DNA from: Nicotiana tabacum
Lineage: Eukaryota > Streptophyta > Magnoliopsida > Solanales > Solanaceae
DNA: 64,000 bases
NCBI RefSeq assembly: GCF_000715075.1
Contig: NC_134087.1
Coordinates: 187,891,276-187,955,275 of the forward strand
Direction: 5' to 3'
The notes under the pieces were generated by a model. The model was not told where the DNA came from. It worked only from the letters and a program-made list of their open reading frames with translations, and made no database searches. Positions 46,215 to 57,336 of the stretch are shown here, piece after piece. Made by a program: the position numbers and the translations under genes. Numbering within the stretch: position 1 is the stretch's first letter; every line of letters begins with the position of its first letter.

Positions 46215-47560
46215 CTATTCACTTAACTCTATTGCCCACTTAGCTAACCTACCTAATAACTCATGCTTATGTAATATATTACATAAAGGGTAGGCAGTTA
46301 CTACAGCGATATGATGATATTGAAAGTAAGGTCTTAACTTTTTAGATGCCATGATTAATGCAAGTGCAAGTTTTTCTAACTGAGGATACCGTGTCTCTGC
46401 ATCTAACAAAGATTTACTAACATAGTAGATAGGGGATTATTTACCTTGTTCTTCTCGGACCAAAATAGCGCTTACCGCAACTTCCGAAACAGCAAGGTAA
46501 ATGAGTAGTCTTTCCCCAGCCTTTGATTTTGCCAGCAAAGGTGGATTTGATAAGTACATTTTCAAATTCCTGAGTGCCTGTTGACATTCCTCATTCCATT
46601 CAAAATGATCTTGCTTCTTAAGGGCTGAGAAGAATTTAAAACACTTCTCTGATGATTTAGAAATGAATCTTCCCAAGGCTGCAATTCTCCCTGTTAATCT
46701 TTGAACTTCTTTTTTGTTTGAAAGTATATCAGGGATTTCCTCAATAGCCTTAATCTGTGCAGGATTTATTTCAATACCACGGTTAGAAACAAGAAAACCC
46801 AAAAACTTGCCTGATGCAACGCCAAATGCACATTTTTCGGGATTTAACTTCATATTAAATTTGCGCAAAATTGAAAATGTGTCAGATAAGTGTGATATGT
46901 GATCTTTTGAATAATGAGTTTTAACAAGCATATCATCTATATATACCTCCATAGTCTTTCCTAAATGCTCTTGAAACAATTTGGTAACTAACCTCTGATA
47001 CGTTGCACCTGCATTCTTTAGACCAAAGGGCATTACTTTATAACAGTAAGTCCCCTGTCTGTTATGAATGAAGTTTTTTCTTCATCTCCTAGATCCATTT
47101 TAATCTGATTATAACCTGAATATGCATCTAAAAAACTTAATAGTTCGTGACCTACAGTTGCATCAATCAATTGATCTATGTGTGGTAATGGAAAAGAATC
47201 TTTAGGGCAGGCTTTATTAAGATCTGTGTAATATACACAAACCCGCCACTTACCGTTCTTCTTTGGAACTACAACAGTGTTAGCTAACCAGTTAGGATAC
47301 TTTACCTCACGAATGGAACCATTTTTTAGCAATTTTTGGACTTCTTCTTGAATCACCTGATTCTGAAAGTTCCTTGCTTTCTTTTCTTTTGCTTGACAGG
47401 AGGGTATGATGGATCTTCATTTAGTTTATAAGTCATCACCTCCGGTGGTATTCCTATCATATCAGAATGGGACCAAGCAAAGCAGTCCACGTTAGTTTTC
47501 AAAAATTCAATTAACTTACCGATCATACCTTGGCTAAGATTGGCTCAAACATAGACTTTT
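46215..47560 (-). pseudogene. Tat element RT and first RNase H, broken
   Basis: RT starts at about 47560. The frame at 47356-47033 carries KKNGKWRVCVYYTDLNKACP and LSFLDAYSGYNQI. The frame at 47033-46437 carries MPFGLKNAGATYQ, the active site YIDDMLVK and KFLGFLVSNRGIEINP. The RNase H part includes LLIYLAVSEVAVSAILV and, in a further frame (46409-46215), DAETRYPQLEKLALALIMAS. There is a frame change near 47033 and a stop near 46436. The sequence identifies the domains; the gene is not functional. Confidence 0.85.
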
Positions 47561-47730
47561 TTATCAGGCCATTGAGCAAATAACACGACAGGCTCTAATT
47601 CCTCTATTGTTGTTTTGATATTTTCATTCTCTTCTGGTTCTTGAATGGTATCAGGCCTTGAATCTACATCTGTTTGCCCTTGTTCAGTTGAGGTTTGTGT
47701 TGTGGTGACCTCAACTGCCTTCTGTGATTG

Positions 47731-48114
47731 CTATTTACCTTCATTTCTCGTGCTTGTATCTGCAACAGAGTTGATAGCCCTGGCTGTATGTTGATCTCCA
47801 CGAATTTGACAGATTCCCCATGGCGATGGAAATTTAATAACTTGATGCAAGGTTGAAGGAACAACATCCATTTCGTGGATCCATGGTCTCCCAAGAATCA
47901 TGTTGTAAGCCATCTCCATATCTACCACCTGGAACTTTGTATCTTTAACGACTCCTTCAGCGAATGTGGTGAGTGTTACCTCTCCTTTCGTGAGGACACT
48001 AGAAATATCAAATCCAGATAGAGTATGCGCCTTTGGTATCACTTTATCTTCTGTTTGCATCTCACGTAATACTCTTAGTAAAATAATGTTCACGAAACTA
48101 CCTGGATCAATCAA
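47731..48114 (-). pseudogene. Tat element aspartic protease
   Basis: Processes the polyprotein. The active-site motif reads IDPGSFVNI, and the flap and second conserved segment include MAYNMILGRPWIHEM. A Pro after the catalytic Asp is, as I recall, common in this plant group and need not be a defect. The frame is open for 127 codons; a stop lies just upstream at 48115-48117. Confidence 0.75.
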
Positions 48115-48264
48115 AACTCATTTCACATTAGTATCATGTGCAATTAAAGATATTACCAGTGCGTCGTTATGAGAGGTTAATACGCCATCTACATCTGCGT
48201 CATTGAATGTAATGTTGTCTTCCTCTAAAACATGCCGCACCCGTTTCCCTTGGGTAATTGTTAC

Positions 48265-49950
48265 TTAAGAAATTTTGTTAGCTGCAGTATATGATATACC
48301 ATTGACGTTTTCACCCCCACTTATAACGTTGACAGTTCTTTTGGGAGAAGGTGGTTTTGGAGGCTCCTGTCTGTTCTTCATGTAAGCTTGCTTGCCTTTC
48401 TCACTGAACAACTCAGTAAGATATACTTGTTTTAATAAATGATCAACTTCACTTTGTAAAAATCTGCAATCTGCTATTTTATGTCCGTGGTCATTATGAA
48501 ACTCGCACCAATGGTCAGGGTTGCGCCTGTTTGGATTCGATCTTATTTCCTTTGGCCATCGAACCTTATATCTCATGCTTCTCAAAACAGCTACGAGCTC
48601 GGAGGTGCTGACGTTGAAGTTGTAACCACCGAATCTCACTTTTAAATATCTATCATCATCTCGTGACTCATAGTTGTTTCGCTCGTTCCTGAATCTTGAT
48701 GAAGAACCCGATTCTCTGTTTCTTGATCTGTGATCGTACCTTTGATTATCCTGCTTTGACCGTGAGTCCTTTCCCGCAGGTCCCATGTAAGGCTCGTACT
48801 TATTTTTACCGGATCTTTTTTCGGTCTCCGCACGTCTCGAACTTACCTTTTCTTCTTTTTGAAATCGTGGAATAGTATCTTCCTCAATCCTCAACTTCAT
48901 GCTATACCTCTTATAAACATCATTCCATGTTGTAGCCGGGAATTCTCAAAGGCTTTCCTTGAGTCTCCTCGTAGCTTCCGAACGTTTTTCATTCAAATTG
49001 TTTGTGAAAGCTATAGCTGCCCAATTGTCAGGTACACGTGGCAATGTCATTCTTTCACGTTAAAATCTGTCCACGAATTCTCTAAGCAGTTCTGAGTCCC
49101 CTTGATTAATTTTGAAAATATCCTCCATTCTTTTCTCTACTTTTTTAGATCCCGAGTGTGCTTTGATGAAAGAATCTGCAAGCTCAGCAAAAGAATTTAT
49201 AAAATTTTCGGGTAAAAGAGAATACCATGTTAGCGCTCCTTTGGTGAGAGTTTCACCAATTTTTTTGACTAATACTGATTCAATATCTTGCTTAGTCAAA
49301 TCGTTGCCTTTTACGCCCGTTGTGAATGCAGTCACGTGATCTCGTGAGTCTGTTGTTCCATCATATTTTGGAATATCAGGCATTTTGAACTTTTTGGAAT
49401 TGGGAGTGGAGCAGCACTTGGCTTCCAGGGTTGTTGCGAATATCTATCCATATCTACCCCTTTGATTATGGGCGGCACCCCGGGTATCTGCTCTATGCGC
49501 TCACTTTGCTCCTTGAGCTGTTTCTACAAGGTTAGTACTAAATTTTGTAAATTTGAATTTAACTAAATTACCTGGTTCTCCATCTTGCGATTCACTGAGG
49601 GTTCCACCGCTGCCTGAATTAACAAGCCCGGAACGAGGGTTCTCCAGAGTGTTGTTATTTGGAGTAGGTGTGGGTGGTGCAGCAGGTAACTGGCTAACCA
49701 AGGCCTGAATGGCTTTATTGACCTGTGCGGTAATAAGTTTTTGCAAAGCCTCATCCATAGCTTCAACATTTTCGAATTGAGCCTGTCCATCTGTATGAGA
49801 TATCTCAGGAGTGCCTTCACGAGATCGCCGAGGAGAGCCTTGTGGAAAAATAATCAGTGCGTTATTATCCTGAGGGTCTCTCTGAAGTTGTTGGTTTATT
49901 TGGGTTTCTTGGTTTCCTTGAATGTTATCATTGTTTTTCGATATAGTTGA
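48265..49950 (-). pseudogene. Tat element gag, broken
   Basis: The capsid-type domain is at 49383-49060 (MPDIPKYDGTTDSRDHVTAF, ALTWYSLLPENFINSF, FKINQGDSELLREFVDRF). An Arg- and Ser-rich linker and a zinc-knuckle-like CEFHNDHGHKIADC (near 48470) lie in 48900-48265. The N-terminal part (49758-49501 and upstream) is Gln- and Pro-rich. Stops or frame changes occur near 49500, 49385, 49058 and 48900. Confidence 0.8.
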
Positions 49951-49990
49951 AGCAACAAGGAAAGTTAAGCGAAAAGAAAATAGATTATCA

Positions 49991-50010
49991 GATTCCCGGT
50001 AACGGAACCA
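49991..50010 (-). promoter_or_regulatory. Primer binding site, tRNA-Glu
   Basis: On the minus strand TGGTTCCGTTACCGGGAATC starts 3 bases after the 5' LTR. Its complement GATTCCCGGTAACGGAACCA reads as the T-arm, acceptor strand and CCA end of a plant cytosolic tRNA-Glu. The match to tRNA-Glu is from memory and easily checked. Confidence 0.75.
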
Positions 50011-50013
50011 ATT

Positions 50014-50582
50014 TGTTTAACCAAAAAATAAAATTTTAGTCAAAGCTAGAATTTAGAAGAACACGGGTTACTGATAATCAAAAGAGTGTATAAAAGGAAG
50101 TAATTTAGGTAGCAAGAGAGTAATCAAGAGAAAAACAAGTAAACCAAAGTTTATATCAATAGTATTTTTTTTGTCCTTACAATTGATCAGATATCTCTCT
50201 TTTATAGATATCTTGGAGATATACGTTTTGCCCAAATCATAATGAGGCTATTATGAGTAATTAAAGACATTGAATGCTACGTTACATAATCATTACATTC
50301 AATACAAATTCTCTAACATATTCCACATTTAATGCCTATTAAATGCCGTAGCTGCACTCTTTTCTATTGTCAGATTCATTCCTTTTGATTCTCGGACATA
50401 AATGACTTAGATAGGTATGGGTGTTGGGTTATTTGTATACCTTCTCGTGCCTCTTCCTCTGCCATTTGCTCGTATCTGTTACAACTCGTGCCTCTTGGCT
50501 AGTTGTAATTCTTTGATCATTTGACTAGTCTACGTGTTTCGACACGTCATCTTTATATTTAAATACAATTTTTCCCAATACA
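50014..50582 (-). repeat. 5' LTR of the Tat element
   Basis: Pair of 39595-40163, with the same ends and CATAT outside. Confidence 0.93.
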
Positions 50583-50631
50583 CATATATATATAAATATA
50601 TATTTTATTATGTGTGTGAGATTACTTCACA

Positions 50632-50662
50632 ACATGGGATAATACTAAGTATGTTGTTGTTG
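50632..50662 (+). mobile_element. SINE 3' end fragment (TS/SolS type)
   Basis: ATGGGATAATACTAAGTATG followed by TTGTTGTTGTG is the end of a Solanaceae TS-type SINE. Only about 30 bp remain, 50 bp from the Tat element. Confidence 0.55.
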
Positions 50663-50771
50663 TGCGTGGGATAAACTTCCTTGCTTACTGTAAAGCTTAA
50701 ATCATATATCTGTCTCTTTGGCTTTTTTCCAAGAGACTGAAGAGTTATGCTTGAAGTATTATATCTGTCAC

Positions 50772-50942
50772 CAGTGTCAGTAGCCACATACCGGGAATGA
50801 TGGTCAGTTGAACACCCCGGCCTTATTCGAAAATTATACTGTGTAAATAAAAAATTGTATTACGTATATATGTCAAAAGTTTTTCTTGTACACATATATT
50901 AAACATTGAACACCCTTAGCGACATTTCTAGTTTCGCCACTG
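50772..50942. mobile_element. hAT MITE, copy 1
   Basis: The right end reads TTTCGCCACTG and the left end starts CAGTG. The inner sequence GTTGAACACCCC and the AT-rich core resemble the element at 51692-51864. The flanks TCTGTCAC and TCTGTAGC match at 6 of 8 bases, as for an old hAT duplication. Confidence 0.55.
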
Positions 50943-51179
50943 TCTGTAGCTAATGCTTCTTCAAATGCCCCAACAAAATTCAATCTTGATGCTTCCAAGT
51001 TCACTCCCTATTACGCAAAAAATCAGAAAAGGACACTAACAAAAGACCCTTATAGCAGATAGAATCATTCTCACTTTTGGTTCCAGAGAAGTTGCTGAAT
51101 GTGAACATATTACAACTAGTAGTCAGGTTCTTTCTCCATCTGCTTTGTCATTTTGGTCTTTTTTCTGGTTGACGTCTCT

Positions 51180-51374
51180 TCTATCTTGTTATGTATGCTG
51201 CTTTTACATGGTTTCTTGGTGATGTTATTATTGTGGTACCTATGCTTTCCTAAGCTGAGGGTCTATTAGAAACAGCCTCTCTACCTCTACAAGGTAAGGG
51301 TAAGGTCTGCGTACACACTACCCTCCTCAGACCTTGCTATATGGGATTATACTAGGTATGTTGTTGTTGTTGTT
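51180..51374 (+). mobile_element. SINE 3' part (TS/SolS type)
   Basis: GGTCTATTAGAAACAGCCTC (51259) is followed by AAGGTCTGCGTACACACTAC and GGGATTATACTAGGTATG, ending in TTGTTGTTGTTGTT. This is the conserved 3' body and TTG tail of the tobacco TS-type SINE. The tRNA-like 5' head is not recognisable. Confidence 0.85.
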
Positions 51375-51424
51375 TTCTGGTTGATATCTGGGAAAGTGGC
51401 ATCAGCGAGTGAAGGTGTGAGAGT

Positions 51425-52125
51425 AAACATGGTTTATGAGGTCAGAAATTTGTTTGAATTGGGAATCCAGCGTATGTAACTACCTGCTTTTACTACTAGC
51501 ATTGCTTGTGGTTGGAAGCCTCTTTGTGATTAGGCAAGTCTTTGTCTGCAGAGAGTTTGATCTTCTGCCGAAGAATTGCAAGAGCAAGTTATAACTGGTG
51601 GTTCTAGCTAGTCCGACAAAGCTTTTCGAACTTGGACCTGTGATATTGAGACAAAATTTCTACCAAGCTGCTGCCGAGCATCTGCTTCAGGCAGGGACAG
51701 AACTAGGGGTCCAACCCTTCGCCGGAAAGTTAATATACTGTATATACAAGGTCAAAATTATATTATATTATATATATATTAGATATTGTATCTCTTTGGC
51801 TTCTTCAGAAGTTTTACTTCTTAATATTTTCAGTCTCCATAGTGAAAATTATGGCCCGCCACTGACTTTAGGTGGTAGAAAAGTGGGATGGAGATAATCA
51901 GGACCTTGAGCAAGTTTACAATGCCCTTGGTGTCAGTTATCTAGTTGATAGGAAAATTGACAAGGGAATTGCTCAGTGTGAGAATGCTGTAATGCTCTCA
52001 AAGCATTTGAAGAGGTCCTTTTTTATCCAAATACCAAAATAGCTCGTCCTAGGCGCGGCACATTGAAGGATAAAGTGAAGATGTGCAAAGGAGTACCTGT
52101 CAAATATAAGAAGAGTTCATACATG
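51425..52125 (+). pseudogene. TPR thylakoid-protein pseudogene (PYG7-like)
   Basis: The fragments, in different frames, read YEVRNLFELGIQ, YLLLLLALLVVGSLFVIRQ (a membrane helix), [49 protein letters not shown] and [17 protein letters not shown], then [13 protein letters not shown]. The order matches the C-terminal half of chloroplast TPR proteins of the PYG7/Ycf37 type, needed for photosystem I assembly; the name is from memory. About one TPR repeat is deleted near 51990. A MITE (51692-51864) splits the gene, and there are several frameshifts. It is a dead copy. Introns seem absent in the part seen, so it could be a retrocopy. Confidence 0.6.
51692..51864. mobile_element. hAT MITE, copy 2, inside the TPR pseudogene
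   Basis: Left CAGGGACAGAACTAGGGGTC and right CCCGCCACTG ends, with an AT-rich core (GTCAAAATTATATTATATTA). The flanks GCTTCAGG and ACTTTAGG agree at 6 of 8 bases. It interrupts the TPR pseudogene between LLQA and EKWDG, and would remove the reading frame there. Confidence 0.65.
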
Positions 52126-52148
52126 AGGCTTGTTAGTGTTTTTACACA

Positions 52149-52878
52149 CAGGGCCGGCTCTAACATAGTATAAGGTAAGGCAAGTGCCTCATTTTACGAA
52201 TAAGGAGTATATTTTATAGGTTTATAGGTATTTCTTTTTAAAAAAAATTATATGTATATAATATTTTTGTACTTTCCATATAAAAAGAAAGAAAAACTTT
52301 AAGATATATTAATAAATTAAAGTTTAAAATAGTAGGTAAATAGTTGTCACTTTGATTTGATTTGACAACTTTACTTTTTATTCTTCCAAGTAATCCCTAA
52401 TCAACGTTTCAATTCTATTTCTAGTATTCATTCATTCTTCATATTCCAGAAGACATGTCTTCTTCTTTCCTCTTTATTTATGATTCATGCTCATCTTTTT
52501 AATTCTTTCTATTGGATCTCTTTCTTTCTCCAAGACTCCAACAAGCCAACAACTAAATATTTTGGAATCAAAGTCTTCAAACTTCTTGAATCAGTCAGTC
52601 ATTGGGTAATATCATCTAACTTTCTAGTATTTTTTTTATTTGTTATTTATTATTTAATTAATTTTACTCTGTACATATTGTTTAATTTTTTTTAGAATAT
52701 AAATATGTCAACAAGAAAATATGCATCTGGTTAGTCAAAAAAAACAAAAGAAAAGAATACTTGAAAATTTAATAAAATCTCAAAAAGGAGCTCCTGACAA
52801 ATTTTTGACAAACAATGAAAAATAATGCCCTATGTTAAACTTTCGCCTTAGGCCCCATATATGCTTGAGCCGCCCTTG
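52149..52878. mobile_element. Internally deleted hAT element
   Basis: The ends are CAGGGCCGGCTC and, read inward from the right, CAAGGGCGGCTC. The flanks TTTACACA (52141-52148) and TTTATACA (52879-52886) differ at one base. Inside, at 52706, a start reads MSTRKYASG and then a stop, like the first residues of zinc-finger MYM-type hAT transposases of plants; the rest of the transposase is gone. It is a 730-bp non-autonomous derivative. Confidence 0.65.
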
Positions 52879-52886
52879 TTTATACA

Positions 52887-53468
52887 CTTGTGCTCATTAT
52901 TATTTTTTGGCGAGTTTTTTTTTTGTCCCTCCCCTTTTTTTCTCGCGGTCTTTCTTCTAAACGAGTGGAGCTTGGTCCTCTTGTGGCTATGTTGAATTTT
53001 GGGATGTTCCATAAAAGAGGGAAAGCAGTTTCTGAATTCTTCATCCCTCTGTCTTTGGGGTAAATGAAATAGACAGTGTCTATTCTACTTTATTTGCATA
53101 AAATCAGAACCGTTGAAGCAAAAAACATCGATAATTGAATAGGAGCAAAAGACATATGGGGGAGGAAACTGGTATGGAATGCTAAAGGAGTAATTCTTGT
53201 GACCGTATAGCTGTCTGTAAGCCATGCTTATTTTACTGTGGATGTATAGCCATGCTTAGTTTATTGTTTTATTGTGTAATGAGGAAAATTTTCAATTTCT
53301 CATGTGTTATAGATGACATAAACATGTTACATACACTCCATTTGTGTTATAATAAGTAGATATGTATAAACAGATTACATGACCGAAAAGAACAGGGGAA
53401 AGACTAAAAAGTTGATCGATCACTACAATGACTAATTACAAAAAGATAATAGTAACAATAATACAATT
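52887..53468. other. Intergenic stretch, possible old 3' flank
   Basis: No gene is seen. The sequence may hold the 3' untranslated part of the TPR pseudogene. It ends in the GACTA target site of the copia element. Confidence 0.4.
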
Positions 53469-53473
53469 GACTA

Positions 53474-53916
53474 TGTAAGATAATTAATTCGGAGTCATAA
53501 CAGAGATTAAGACACAATCATACATATATTAAATTATACTCTTGCGTTAGAGTCTAAGGAAGCGTATCGTTAAACTCCATCGATTCAGCAGTGACAGCAA
53601 ACAACGATTAAGCCTGAGACCAATTTTCACGATCCATTAGCTACGCGCTCTCACAGCCCGGAGAACTTGGCTGATGGAACGTCTACCGTTACCACGTATT
53701 CAAGAGGTAGAATACACTAGGGTTTTCTAATAGCTAGGAAAAGGGGAGTTGGCCTCTATTTATAAAGTGTGTCTACCCATCACATGCCAATAGTTATTGC
53801 GCCTCACTTATCCACACACACAATATTTAATATTAGGCATTTTATTTATCCACCACTTGGGCCACGCTACTATCCTTTCAGGCTATAACCAATTAACGTA
53901 AGTCCAAATTCCAACA
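53474..53916 (-). repeat. 3' LTR of the copia element
   Basis: Paired with 59845-60284; ends TTCCAACA. On the minus strand the purine tract AAGTGGGAGAA (53917-53927) precedes it. Confidence 0.88.
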
Positions 53917-54534
53917 TTCTCCCACTTAGACGCCAACGTTAATTGAGGACAAGAAAACAATTTTAAATATTTGTGTTTTTAAGAAAATCATTTTGAAAAA
54001 GGATTTTAGACTCTACGGTGGCCACACTACTCACATAACCAAGGATAGAATGACCCATATAACAATCCATTCAGTCTCAATAGAAAAGACTAACAATGAA
54101 TCGCAGTAGGCATCGCACCATTTTAAGGTATGAATTCTATCTACGACCAAATATGCTAGAATTTCCATCAACATGGATCAAACATGTGTGTTAAACATTT
54201 TATCTTTCTAATCAAGGTGAATAGATTCACACCTCTTAGAAAGAAATAATCCTCCAAGTTATATTATAACTATATCACCTCAGGAGTCTCCAAGTGACAC
54301 AAAATCATATCACCTCAGGAGGATTTCCTTGTGCCTTACCCGGGATAATCAAGGCAACAAGCTGCAAGACTCAAAGATATCATGAGTTTATGCAATGTCC
54401 AATTGGAAATAAAAATAAATAAATTATCATGTTAGTCATAAGCATAACGAATATCAAATAACACAAGTTTGCATAAAAATAGAATTTATCAAAAGCAATA
54501 TCTCAGTCAGCAATTACAAAGTAACTCCCACTGA

Positions 54535-56157
54535 CTAAAACACATCAAAAGACTCTAAAATACCCATATTTTTAGCATGTCCATTAAACACTACAAGCCT
54601 AAGACCTTTAGTCAAAGGATTAGCCAACATAGATTTTGTGCTAATATGCTTAATACATATATCACCTTCTTTTACCATGTCTCTAACCTTAAGAAACTTA
54701 AGGCTAACATGCTTAGAGCCTCTTGTTCTCTTGTTATTCTTGGAGAAGAACATAGCTGCACTATTGTCACAGAAAATAGTCACTGGCTTAGATATAAAAT
54801 CCATAATTTGCAATTTAGTAAGAAAATTCTTCATCCAGACAGTATGTGAAGCAGTCTCAAAACAAGCAATAAACTCAGCTTCCATTGTAAATGTAGCAGT
54901 GATACTTTGCTTCTCACTTTTCTAAGAAATATCACCTCCACCCAACATAAAAGTATACCCAGAAGTTGATTTCATAGTGTCTTGACAACCTGCAAAATCA
55001 GAGTCTGAATATACTAGAAGATCCAGATCATCAATCTTTTTGTATACAATCATGAAGTCTTTGGTGCGTTGTAGATATCTTATCACTTTCTTTGCAGCCA
55101 CCCAATGTGCCCACCCAGGATTAGAAGAAAATCTTCCCAATATGTTAACAACAAATGCAATATCAGCCCTTGTACAAACCTGTATGTACATCAAATAACC
55201 AACAACACTTGCATATGGCACATCTTTCATAGTTCTCATTTCAACTCCATTTTTCGGACATTGATCCTTGCTAAGTTTGTCTCCTTTTACAATAGGTTCA
55301 ATATCAGGTCTACAGTCTTACATATTGAAAGTTTTAAGAACACTCTCAATATAGGAACGCTGTGATAAACCCAATAAACCACGTGACCTATCTCTTTTAA
55401 TTTCTATCCCAAGAACAAAAGAGGCTTCACCAAGATCTTTCATATCAAAAGAACTAGACAAAAATTACTTGGTCTCATTCATCAAGTGCAAATCATTTGT
55501 GGCAAGCAAAATGTCATCAACATAGAGAACCATAATAATAAAATTTCCATTAGCTATTTTGAGATAAACACATTCATCAAGTTTATTTTCCACAAATCCA
55601 AATTTTGTAATAATTTCATCAAATTTTAAGTACCATTGCCTGGAGGCTTGTTTAAGCCCATATATGGATTTGTTAAGCTTGCACACTAGATGTTCTTTAC
55701 CAGCTTCTTTAAACCCTTCAGGTTGAACTATGTAAACTTCTTCAAGTAGACTCCCATTCAGGAAAGTAGTTTTAACATTAATCTGATGCAATTCTAAATC
55801 AAAATGAGCCACAAGAGCCATCGCAATTCTAAATGCATCTTTGGATGAAACAGGAGAAAATGTTTCTTTATAATCAATACCTTCTTTCTGAGTGTAACCC
55901 TTAGCAACCAACATTGCTTTATAACGCTTTATGTTTCCCTTAGAGTCTCTTTTAGTTTTAAACACCCATTTGCAACCAATAGGTCTAAAACCTTCAGGCA
56001 ATTCAACTAACTCCCACACTCCATTGTGTTCCATGGAGCGCATTTCATCTTTCATTGCCTCACGCCATTTATCAACAAATGGAGAGGAAATAGCTTGAGC
56101 ATATGATAAAGGATCAGTCAGCTCTCCAGTATCACTAAGATTTTCAGTCACATACAC
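54535..56157 (-). pseudogene. Copia RT and RNase H, broken
   Basis: RT spans 56157-55465 with WKWVF-like GCKWVFKTKRDS, VAKGYTQKEGIDYKETFSPV, LHQINVKTTFLNG (Asn and Lys in place of the usual Asp-Val-Lys context), SIYGLKQASRQW and the active site YVDDILLA. A stop at about 55463 separates it from the connecting part (55460-55240) and the RNase H (55239-54922, then 54885-54535). RNase H motifs are YSDSDFAGC, EAEFIACFETASHTVWMKN, CDNSAAMFFSKN and KHVSLKFLKVRD. The stop at 54535 is the natural end. Confidence 0.87.
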
Positions 56158-56169
56158 GATAAAATCATC

Positions 56170-57336
56170 AGAGATGGCAGGCCTTCTTTCTCTTTGTGAC
56201 CTGCGGAGTGGTTCATTGTGTACATTTTGTTCAGGAACTATGGGATCTATGTTGTTGTTCCCTTGATTCTCCCCTCATGAATAGGTTGGTTTACCATCTT
56301 TTCATGTATAATAGATATAGGGACAATGACTTCCTTCTCTTCAATACAATTTCCTTACCACATGAACAATCACAATCACAAACATCATGCTCAAGAAATT
56401 TTGCATTAATAGACTCAACGATTTTAGTGCCACGCCCAGGACAGAAAAACCTAAAACCTTTAGAATGATCAGGATAGCCTATAAAGAAACAACTGGTAAT
56501 TTTAGGATCAGTTTTCTTTTCTGTGGGTGAATAAATACGAACTTTAGCTGGACATCCCCAAATGTGAAAATGGTTCAAGCTAGGTTTTCGGGTTGTCCAT
56601 AGTTCAAATGGAGTTTTCAAGAAAGGTTTTGTAGGAACTCTATTTAGGATATAACTAGCTGTTTTTAAGGCTTCACCCCAAAGAGACTCAGGTAGGCTAG
56701 TCCTTGACATCATAATTCTCACCATTTCCATGAGAGTACGATTTTGTCTTTCAGCCACACCATTCTGCTCAGGAGTACCTGGCATGGTATATTGTGCTAC
56801 TATCCTACATTCTTGCAAAAATAAAGCAAAAGGCCTCATACATTGACCAGACTCATTATATTTTCCATAGTACTCACCACCACGGTCAGACCTCACTATC
56901 TTAATGGACTTTCCAAGCTGTTTTCAACTTTAGTCTTGTAAATTTTAAACTTATCAAGTGCTTCGGATTTTTCCTTTAAAAGATATATATAAGAGTACCT
57001 TGAAAAGTCATTAATAAAAGTAATAAAATACTTATGATTGGTCAAAATAGGTACATAAGATCCACTAATATCAGTATGAATTATTTTTAAGAGTTCAAAG
57101 CTCCTAGTGGAACCCTTTCTCTTAACCTTGGTCATTTTACCCCTAACACAATCCACACAAGTTTCAAAATCTTTTGGATCAAGAACAGGTAAAATATTTT
57201 CCTTTATCAATCGTTCAATTCTTTCTTTATAAATATGACAAAGATGCCTATTCCATAATAGGTAAGATGTTTTACTCATAGCAGACCTTTTATGGGCAAT
57301 ATTTTCAATATGCATTGCAGAAAAAGTTTCATTCAA
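56170..57336 (-). pseudogene. Copia integrase, broken
   Basis: The zinc-binding segment includes LLWNRHLCHI and FETCVDCVRGK. The catalytic residues are Asp in IIHTDISGSY, Asp in [12 protein letters not shown] context and Glu in [15 protein letters not shown]. The frame changes at 56896. The conserved Lys- and Trp-containing downstream motif [18 protein letters not shown] is also present. A frame change follows near 56290. Confidence 0.85.

Larger units (their letters stand above)
39595..50582 (-). mobile_element. Tat-lineage Ty3/gypsy retrotransposon, structurally complete
   Basis: Two 569-bp LTRs (39595-40163 and 50014-50582) flank an internal region. The 5-bp duplication CATAT lies outside both (39590-39594 and 50583-50587). 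The coding direction is minus. A primer site for tRNA-Glu lies next to the right LTR, and a purine-rich GAAAAGTGGAGG (minus strand of 40171-40182) lies near the left LTR. Gag, protease, RT, two RNase H domains and integrase follow in order, with a separate ORF on the opposite strand between integrase and the 3' LTR. A second RNase H and an antisense ORF are marks of the Tat lineage (Ogre, Retand and Grande-type elements). Comparing the LTRs by eye I counted about 22 substitutions in 569 bp, mostly transitions. The genes carry frameshifts and stops. Confidence 0.92.
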
